NCBI GenBank assembly: GCA_013115135.1
Contig: JABANP010000220.1
Span: 17,763-81,762 of the forward strand
DNA from: Perkinsus olseni
Taxonomy: Eukaryota; Perkinsozoa; Perkinsida; Perkinsidae
Length of the DNA stretch: 64,000 bases
Direction of reading: 5' to 3'
In this document: positions 56,822-64,000 of the stretch, piece after piece
Numbering within the stretch: position 1 is the stretch's first letter
Layout of the letters: each line of letters opens with the position of its first letter
Program-made: the position numbers and the translations under genes
The notes under the pieces: generated by a model
What the model was told of the DNA's origin: nothing
Database searches by the model: none
Seen by the model: only the letters and a program-made list of their open reading frames with translations

Positions 56822-57812
56822 ATGGCCTCCTCGAATCTCCTCTTCAACAGTACATTCCGACGCGTCACCTTGGTGAGTATTCTACTGGTATATTTCACCG
56901 GGGCCACAGAGTTCAGACAGCAAGAACTGTTGTACGGAAGAGCCCACCGTGACGGGGCGGAGTATTTCTTTATTCCAAGAGATGAAGTCCCCATCCCCGA
57001 CATCACCACTGCTCGTCGACTCTGAACTAACTAGGCATTACGCTAACTTCTATGGAAAGGTGAGGAGCCAAGCGAGTGGCAATCAGCCAGACTGGACAGA
57101 GTTGGACACAATGAGTTTCCCGCTGCACAACTCCTGGCAGTATAATCATGACGTTGTGACCAAGGCTAGGATTTACCGTCTGAAAGATGGCGAAACTTTT
57201 GAATACTTTGCTGACGTCGTTAAAGGCGAAAGATGCTTCGATAATATTCGTGAAAGGAAGGATTCTGATAGCGAGGAAAAGTACGAGGCCGCACCAGAGA
57301 GCATCCAACGCGAGTTGCATCTGATCTGCCTGGGCGGCTTCTCTGCACTTCATCCCACCACTGACTTATCGGTGCTGGATGGTAATTACACCGGTACCAG
57401 GCAGGGAAGGGAGTCCTGGTTCGAATTCCGTAAGGGTAAAGTTACAGACGCGAAGCTCACTGTAAAACAGATCGACAAGGAATTTTTCTGTGCGATCTAC
57501 TACCCGCTTTGCGATGGGGTGATACTCGCTGAAGTACCAACCATGCACTCGTCTGTTGAAAAAGTGCCCACCTATTCGATTCTGAAGAAATCGAAAGTCC
57601 AGACACAACGAGGCTGGAGTCTTGCTGCGTGGCGGAGGAGGAGTAAGAGAAACTTCTCGAGTGGTGAAGAAGGAGCTGGCCTGCTCGACGATGAAGACGA
57701 GTCGAATGCGATTTGCGGTGCTAAGCACGTGAAAAGGCGGCTCACCCGTGATACCCTCGATAAATGGGACTGTCACTTGTCCGATGACTTCGCGCTCAAA
57801 ATACGTGTCTAG
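56822..57812 (+). pseudogene. Putative secreted protein, copy 1, frameshifted
   Basis: Homolog of the intact gene at 60553-61515. The start MASSNLLFNSTFRRV and hydrophobic run LVSILLVYFTGAT (signal peptide or anchor) are intact. The frame continues through EYFFIPRDEVPIPD and then stops at 57022-57024, because copy 1 has one extra T near 57022 (GACTCTGAAC against GACTCGAAC). Downstream the second frame is open and conserved to the same end (ALKIRV, TAG at 57810-57812). The break is small and the rest is well kept, so the loss is recent or the base is a sequencing error. Copy 1 has a PTMHSSVEKVPTYSILKK stretch where copy 2 has APGWRKSIE. Confidence 0.75.
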
Positions 57813-58167
57813 ACGAGCAGGAAGGAAACTTGTCAATCCTAGGTTTCTGTGCTGACAAAACATTGTTCGAAGTGAGAGAGACAAGTCGTTATGGAGGATG
57901 AACCTGATGAGAATAATAAGCGTTTTAGTATCTCTAGTCCGTAGAAGTTCTCTCACTTTTTTTAGTATGTTGATCGTGAAGCATCGTTGTTTAGCGTTGA
58001 ATCAAAGCGTTCGTGCGCGAAGGTTATCTGTCATTCATCTGGGCTGCGTTCAGTGACACGTGTCGCAGCGACACCGTCGCCGTACAACTCGGACTAGTTG
58101 CGCAACACAAACCGTGGGTAAGTTGGAAGGTAATAGCAGTAGCGTAGGACGAACGAACCCGTAGCAC

Positions 58168-59556
58168 GTGACTCGAGCACGTGCTGGGATCACCGGAAAG
58201 AAAGTGATCAAAACCTACAAGGTGGCGATCGTTCCGGCCCTCAGTCACGCTGTTGCAGCATGGAAGGAGGGGCTAGAGTCAACCACGGCGAAGTCTGCCT
58301 TGGTGCAAGTTTCAGCTATGGTGGCGAGGATAGCCCTCCAAGCTCCATGGAATAGCTCCAACGCGGTACTCTGCGTCGCGGCTGGCATCTTGCCAGCAGA
58401 CTTGGAGCTCGGGACCATCGCGGCCACCAGGCTCGCTGCGCTTGGGTGTGCTAAGGCCCTAGACCAGTCTCTCTCTGTCAAAGGCTTGACTCTCCGTGAG
58501 GGTCGCGATGGTGAGGATATGGTGCAGCGATGGAGGGGCTTGCCTACCCAACCCTGGCACCCCCGGGTCTCGACAACCATCGCGGAGCGTGAGGAGGCCA
58601 AGAGCTACGCGCTTAAAGCTCTTCGAACTAAGAATGCCATCTTCACGAATGGCTCGGTGGCCAAGGACGTCAAGACCGGCGCCGCTATGGTGGTCTATCG
58701 TGGGGGTGTAGAGGTTTATTCCAACTTCTGGAAGCTCTCCCCCTACGCTACGATTACGGACTGTGAACTCCTCGGAGTCCTCGAAGCAGTCCGCTGGATT
58801 GTCTCGATGGCGGGCGATGAGAATTGGGAGATTTTCACGGACTCTCAAGCTGTGCTCAAAATCCTTTCGTCTCGAACATCCACGGCCCGATGGGATAAGG
58901 CGAGGCAGATTCATCTGTCCTTGTCCGAAATCCCTGACAGGGTATCACTACGGTGGGTCCTCGGGCACAGCTCCATCATTGCCAATGAGCTGGCCGACGA
59001 GCTAGCAGCCAAGGGTGCCTCCATGAGGGAAGTCTCCGCGGAGACGGAAATCAGTGTGAGGACCCTCCGGCGATATCAGATTGAAGCTGGCCGTCTGTCA
59101 CTGCGCAAGTGAGGTTCAGACAGGAGAGCCAGCCTCGGCACTTCGGTCAACGACTTCTTCTACTGCGCTTCACATGCTCGGTTGTGGATCCGCGGAGAAG
59201 TCACGGCAGCCAGCAGTGCTGTTGTATTTGCCCCATCTCTACCGATGCGGGGTAGTTAGCTCGCCAGAGTGTGACTGTGGGGCGCCGGTGGGGAACACTC
59301 GGCACTACCTCCTCTCCTGTCCGCTCTTAGAGCAGGCTAGGAAGAGGGCAAAAGGTGGTGTCCCTTACCATCTATATAAATTAGTTGTTGATTTGAGGCG
59401 ACGCAAGTCCTTCAATCAACTTTGTTTGGCCCTCATGCAGTATCTCGATGCTCGCAGGGGTTTACTGTAGTGCCGGGTAGGCCGGGTAGGCACAACTTTC
59501 TGTTTTCCCGCCTCTTTCTTGAATGAGGCCGCCCATTGAATATTTGCAAAAAAAAA
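58168..59556 (+). mobile_element. LINE 3' fragment with RNase H, decayed
   Basis: The 5'-truncated non-LTR retrotransposon starts in the end of the reverse transcriptase region (GKKVIKTYKVAIVPALSHA). It covers an RNase H domain: IFTNGS at about residue 158, DCELLGVLEAVRW, IFTDSQAVLKIL and WVLGHSSIIANELADELA. A frame break near 59110 leads to the Cys-rich tail (CDCGAPVGNTRHYLLSCPLL) and ends YLDARRGLL. A run of A residues follows at 59548-59556. The first catalytic Asp of RNase H is Asn (aat, 58648-58650), so the enzyme would be dead even without the frame break. It lies in the 1.65 kb between duplicated units 1 and 2. Target-site repeats are not evident. Confidence 0.85.
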
Positions 59557-59708
59557 TCAGCAGCTGGAGCAAGCGTCTGAGAGCTGGCGACTGGAACGTA
59601 GACCGCGAGGATGGAGGAAGGCGCAGAAGAAGCCGGTCGAAGCCTTAGAGCAGGAAGACGTGATAATTAAGTCATGTATTGCTCGTTATTAAGGACAGTT
59701 TCAATCTA

Positions 59709-61759
59709 ACAACTAGGGTACAGGAAGTAAACTCTTCGGAGAGAGCATGGAGAAGTTGCATCAGTTTCATTCGTCTAATCTCGTGTTTTAAGAGTGCACC
59801 GATGGGAGCCGCTAGGGGTTGACACGGCAGGAGACTTCACCATTCAAAAGTCTATTCGGTCTAGGGTGAGACGGCCGCTATGCCGGCGGTGGTCGAGGAT
59901 ATCATATGAGCGAGTAAAGGCAGCAGTTTGACGTTAGGGTCGAAATAGGGACATCCAACGAGTTGGCGAGTAAAGAGGGCAGCTTAGTGGCGGGCCCAAC
60001 AGGGGGTTCAATTGAGCCAAAAAGGCTCCCAGTTTTATGACTAAGAAAGACAATCTCGCCTTAAGGGACGTCAATCTCGTGCATGTTAATTCCTCCTGCT
60101 TCCACTTCGATCGATCATCGGGGTGTGCCCTTCGAGTTGAAGAAGCACGGGCTCCCTCGAGCGGCTTGTATTTCCCTGGATTGCTCCTCTCTTGGAGGTG
60201 TCGCTCTTCCTTTGGATTCGGCATCCCTCATTACTCTCGGTGAGATGCAGTCACAAGAGGGGCCAAGAAGCTCCTTGAAAGCTGAACGGATCGACAGACG
60301 GTCAGCGGCGCAGCAATAGTTCATCAGATTCTTCTCTCCCTTCCCGTTCCCTCCCGTTCGATGCATGACGCAGCTTCTGTGCTCGTTGGGATGCGCTTGA
60401 CGAATAAGACCAGCGTGGATGCGTGACTCTTAAGACTTAATCTTGCATGCCGTCACGCTAGCCTAATTGATGCTAGTTAGCTCGTTAAGGCTCTTAACCC
60501 CGTCAACGATGCGTTGACAATGAATCTTCATCTGGTTTTAAACCCTTCTTCGATGGTCTCCTCGAATCTCCTCTTCGCCAATGTATTCCGACGCGTCGCC
60601 TTGGTGAGTATCCTACTAGTATATTTCACCGGGGCTACAAAGTTCAGACAGCAAGAACTGTTGTATGGAAGGGTCCACGGTGACGGGGCGGAGTATTTCC
60701 TTATTCCGAGAGATGAAGTCCCCATTCCCGACATCATCACTGCTCGTCGACTCGAACTAACTAGACAGTACGCTCACTTCGAAGGGAAAGTGAGGAGCCA
60801 AACGAGTGGTAATCAGCCAGACTGGACAGAGTTGGACACAATAAGTTTTCCACTGCACAACTCCTGGCAGTATAATCATGACGTTGTGACCAAGGCTAGG
60901 ATTTACCGTCTGAAAGATGGCGAAACTTTTGAATACTTTGCTGACGTCGTTAAAGGCGAAAGATGCTTCGATAATATTCGTCAAAGGAAGGATTCTGATA
61001 GCGAGGAAAAGTACGAGGCCGCACCAGAGAGCATCAAACGCGAGTTGCATCTGATCTGCCTGGGCGGCTTCTCTGCACTTCATCCCACCACTGACTTATC
61101 GGTTCTGGATGGTAATTACACCGGCAGCCGGCAGGGAAGGGAATCCTGGTTCGAATTCCGTAAGGGTAAAGTTGCTGACGCGAAGCTCACTGTAAAACAG
61201 ATCGACAACGAATTTTTCTGTGCGATCTACTATCCGCTTTGCAATGGGGTGATACTTATCGAAGCGCCCGGGTGGCGGAAGTCTATCGAGAAATCGAAAG
61301 TCCAGACACAACGGGGCTGGAGTCTTGCTGCGTGGCGGAGGAGGAGTAAGAGAAACTTCTCGGCTGGTGAAGAAGGAGCTGGTCTGCTCGACGATGATGA
61401 CGAGTCGAATGTGATTTGCGGTGCCAAGCACGTTAGAAGGCGGCTCACCCGGGATACCCTCGATGAATGGGACTGCCACTTGTCCGATGACTTCGCGCTC
61501 AAAATACGTGTGTAGACGAGCAGGGAGAAAACTTGTTAATCCTGTAGATTTCTGTGCTTGCAAAACGTTGTCCGAGGTAAGAGAGAGGAATCGTCGTGGA
61601 AGAACATCTTGATGAGAACAAGAAGTCTTTTAGTAATCTCTAATACGTAAAAGGTCTCTCACTTTTTTTAGTATGTTGATCGTGAAGCATTGTTGTTTGT
61701 CGTGGATTGGAAGCATTTGTGCTCGAAGGTTATCTGTCATTCAGTAGAGCTGCGTTCAC
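59709..61759 (+). repeat. Duplicated unit, copy 2
   Basis: This matches 55982-58052, including a degraded stretch of the GCP final exon at its left edge (GGGTACAGGAAG replaces the GCP stop), so unit 1, next to the intact GCP gene, is the likely source. It holds the intact secreted-protein gene and the second spliced-leader-like 16-mer. Confidence 0.85.
60553..61515 (+). CDS. Putative secreted protein, copy 2, intact
   Basis: 320 residues, intronless. The start MVSSNLLFANVFRRV is chosen because the same ATG context is shared by all three copies; an earlier in-frame ATG at 60514 is not conserved. The hydrophobic stretch at about 15-29 (ALVSILLVYFTGAT) is a probable signal peptide. The mature part has six cysteines (GERCFDN, HLICLGG, FFCAIYYPLCNG, VICGAKH, WDCHLSD), a charged helix (RKDSDSEEKYEAAPES) and a basic block WRRRSKRN followed by the acidic run LLDDDDESN. 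The RRR-S-K-R pattern could be a processing site. No family is recognised; it looks lineage-specific and expanded in tandem. Function unknown. Confidence 0.75.
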   Translation: MVSSNLLFANVFRRVALVSILLVYFTGATKFRQQELLYGRVHGDGAEYFLIPRDEVPIPDIITARRLELTRQYAHFEGKVRSQTSGNQPDWTELDTISFPLHNSWQYNHDVVTKARIYRLKDGETFEYFADVVKGERCFDNIRQRKDSDSEEKYEAAPESIKRELHLICLGGFSALHPTTDLSVLDGNYTGSRQGRESWFEFRKGKVADAKLTVKQIDNEFFCAIYYPLCNGVILIEAPGWRKSIEKSKVQTQRGWSLAAWRRRSKRNFSAGEEGAGLLDDDDESNVICGAKHVRRRLTRDTLDEWDCHLSDDFALKIRV

Positions 61760-63348
61760 AGTCTAGAACCCCTTTTCGTTTGAAAGATTCTTCGTCGTAG
61801 ACTTGTCTGGTGAGGGCTACAGTAGGCAGACCTTCTTTCACATCGCCCCAAGCATAACCCTGGGACACCTAGGTTATTCAGCTACGCACTCTGCGCCCTA
61901 TAATTCAGTACGCTTCCTACTAAGCTGAGTGCAGTGTTTCCACTGTACCTCACTGAGAGTCGCATAATGAGTGTCGTCGAGACTTCGAGAGTAGATTGTA
62001 AGACACGATTAGACCCAGGGGTCCTCGTGAATTCAATTTCGGTTAAGTCGAACTCTCAAGCTCGCAATTACCAAGTTAACATTCGCATCCGAACCTTCAA
62101 CATTAAGGACCTTGGGACTTCCAGTTCCGCGAAACTAGGAGAACCGACAAATTAGAGGGTCGATCTCGTCGATCGTACTACGGCCTCCAGAGTCCGTGGG
62201 TTACAGCTCTACAGGGGCTGCAAGCACAATGTTGAAACTTCTCGAAGAAGGGAAAACATCGTATGAGCGACAAAGGAATTTTCGGCCAGCTTCCATCTTC
62301 GTTCGACTACTTGGAGGTTCCAAGGAGAGTGAGCATGCTCGGCTATCTACTACTTAGATCACCAAGTGAGGTCATTGCTACGCGCAAGTGCTTTGAATCG
62401 CTATACATTCGCCCATGCTGGACTTGTCAGGGCCCGGGTGGGCATCACATCAAACCGTAGCAGACCGTTGAGGGCTTCTTGTTGCAGAAACCTTCCGTGC
62501 ACTCTCGGCCCCAACAGATTCCTGTCGTACGGTTGGAGCGCGCACAGTTTTAGCTCGGCTCACCGAATAGAATCTGCCCAGACCGTGCAGTTTCAAGTCG
62601 AAACTTCCTGCCAATCCAGTATTCACTAGTAGAGTATCACTCCGAGCAGTTTCGAGCGACACAGATTCAGTCAGTTGTAAAGTACAGCTTCATTTGTGAG
62701 TTTCGAATCGACTCAGTTTCGATTGGTGTAATTTCAACTCGCACACTTCTACCTTGTGCAGTGCCAGCTTGTACAGCTGCGCTATTTTTCAGGCAAGTTT
62801 ATCGTTGTGCTGAAAATTCCCGTGAAAAGCCCGTGGGCTCCGCGCGCGACTGCTGCCTGTTCCTGCAGTACACAGTAGTACTGTGACAGTACAGGGTGCA
62901 CTGTCACCATTGGAGTATCATTTTCCTGAGCACCTTCGCCAGAGCTCTGTCGAACGGAGTCCGATCGAGCGATTTCCAGTGCTCCTAATCCGATCGATCA
63001 TCTAGGTGCGCCCTTCGAGTTGTGGATGCGCCGACTCACTCGAGCGGCTCTTATTTTCCCGGACTAATACCCTCACCTAACTAACACAGAATCGTCTCAT
63101 TCGGGGTTCCTGAGCGCTCTGAAAGTGCACCGGCAAGAGGGGCGACGAAATTTTTTGCGTATCGACAGAGAGATTACTGACCGCAGCAGCGTCTTGGCGA
63201 TCAATCTGATTCCCCGCTCTCGTTCAACGCATCACGTGCCGTCTGTCCTCGTTGAGATGCGCTTGCGGATTAGACTAGGGTGAAAGCATGCATGATCGAG
63301 TCCGTGAGTGCGTCAACGAATCATGACCTAGCTTCGAACCCTTTCTTC
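61760..63348. other. No gene; flank of the third copy
   Basis: No coding text was recognised. From about 62950 the sequence resembles the upstream parts of units 1 and 2 (ATCGATCATC, GGTGCG(C)CCTT, TCGAGCGGCTC), but much more diverged. The stretch 62590-62720 repeats CAGTTTC/GAGTTTCGA-like words. Confidence 0.4.
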
Positions 63349-64000
63349 ATGGTCTTCTCGAGACCCTTCGTCAGCGAAGCATTCCTATGCTTTGCCTTGG
63401 TGAGTATCCTACTGGTATATTTCACCGGGGCTACAAAGTTCAGACAGCAAGAACTGTTGTACGGAAGGGTACACGGTGACGGAGCGGAGTATTTCTTTAT
63501 TCCAAGAGATGAAGTCCCCATCACTGACATCGCCACTGCTCATCGCATCGGGTTAACGAGATATTATGGCGGATTCTATGGAAGGGCTAAGAGCCAAGCC
63601 ACTGGGCATCAGCTCGGCTCGGTACAGTTACAAACAAGTGATTTCGTGCTTCACAACTCCTGGCAATATAATCATGATGTTGTGACCAAGGCCAGGATTT
63701 ACCGTCTGAAAGATGGTGAAACTTTGGAGTACATTGCTGACGTCGTTAAAGGCGAAAGATGCTTCGGTAACGTTCGTCAAAGGAAGGATTCTGATGGCGA
63801 GGAAAAGTACGAGGCCGCACCAGAGAGCATCAAACGCGAGTTGCATCTGATCTGCCTGGGCGGCTTCTCTGCACTTCATCCCACCACTGACTTAACGGTG
63901 CTGGATGGTAATTACACCGGTACCAGGCAGGGAAGGGAATCCTGGTTCGAATTCCGTAAGGGTAAAGTTACAGACGCGAAGCTCACTGTAAAACAGATCG
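63349..64000 (+). CDS. Putative secreted protein, copy 3, partial
   Basis: The frame is open from ATG at 63349 (MVFSRPFVSEAFLC, then LVSILLVYFTGAT) to the window edge, past RQGRESWFEFRKGKV. It lacks the frameshift of copy 1. Residues about 65-100 differ strongly from copies 1 and 2 (RLGLTRYYGGFYGRAKS-type text here), while the flanking parts are nearly identical. The gene continues beyond the window. Confidence 0.75.
   Translation, partial: MVFSRPFVSEAFLCFALVSILLVYFTGATKFRQQELLYGRVHGDGAEYFFIPRDEVPITDIATAHRIGLTRYYGGFYGRAKSQATGHQLGSVQLQTSDFVLHNSWQYNHDVVTKARIYRLKDGETLEYIADVVKGERCFGNVRQRKDSDGEEKYEAAPESIKRELHLICLGGFSALHPTTDLTVLDGNYTGTRQGRESWFEFRKGKVTDAKLTVKQI

Larger units (their letters stand above)
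55982..58052 (+). repeat. Duplicated unit, copy 1
   Basis: This aligns with 59709-61759 along its length, with the secreted-protein gene in the second half. The unit begins within the last exon of the GCP gene (GACAACTGGGGTAC against ACAACTAGGGTAC in copy 2) and ends at CTGCGTTCA. The first 250 bases are nearly identical. Copy 2 has lost roughly 90 bases around 56320-56390. Confidence 0.85.

Noticed and set aside
60601..60645. An intron starting at GTGAGT within the signal peptide of the secreted family
   Set aside because: Removing it to the nearest acceptor shifts the frame into a stop, while the uninterrupted frame is conserved in all three copies.
1..64000. CRISPR arrays, operons, bacterial promoters or ribosome binding sites
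   Set aside because: No regularly spaced repeats of that kind. Introns, tRNA layout and gene content are eukaryotic.

Overview
The window looks like nuclear DNA of a protist close to Perkinsus (Alveolata, Perkinsozoa). This is an inference from protein content and gene structure; no species marker was checked. Genes are packed on both strands and nearly all are cut by very short GT-AG introns, mostly 44-65 bases. Many true exons are therefore too short to show as long open reading frames, and several long frames are antisense shadows. I rebuilt gene models by joining exons by eye and checking that phase is kept.

Layout. Bases 1-4950 hold no gene I can support. A frameshifted glutathione S-transferase (minus, 4953-5966) is followed by diverged repeat-like DNA, then by two tandem minus-strand paralogs with a zinc finger, a C2 domain and membrane segments (8274-11599 and 12409-14917). 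From 15318 the plus strand carries an unknown 177-residue protein, a CKS1-type cyclin-dependent kinase subunit (16447-16765), a minus-strand tRNA-His (17276-17347), three multi-exon genes of unknown function (about 18.75-23.67 kb), a small two-helix membrane protein and a secreted Cys-rich protein (25326-26363). The minus strand then has a KOW-domain protein and a long propeller-like protein (28153-31888). The latter faces away from a calcium-dependent protein kinase (32235-34148) across a 346-base spacer.

Next come DCAF13/SOF1 (minus, 34752-36863), tRNA-Cys (37169-37240) and lipoyl synthase in nine exons (37465-39633). Bases 39.7-46.1 kb hold several lineage-specific plus-strand genes, including two paralogs with a BAH-like core. 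Exons of unassigned genes fill 47.5-50.9 kb, and a gamma-tubulin complex component runs to 55998. The right end is accessory DNA: two 2.05-kb duplicated units and a third partial copy, each with an intronless putative secreted protein. Copy 1 is frameshifted, copy 2 is intact and copy 3 runs off the window. A decayed LINE fragment lies between copies 1 and 2.

The recognisable genes are unrelated housekeeping and signalling functions, not a pathway cluster: cell cycle (CKS1), spindle nucleation (GCP), ribosome biogenesis (SOF1), lipoate synthesis (LipA), calcium signalling (CDPK) and membrane/lipid binding (C2 proteins). The less expected signals are a short element recurring inside introns and as a tandem array at 39-41 kb, tRNA T-arm-like motifs inside introns of the same neighbourhood, and the tandem secreted family whose duplication unit begins in the tail of the GCP gene.
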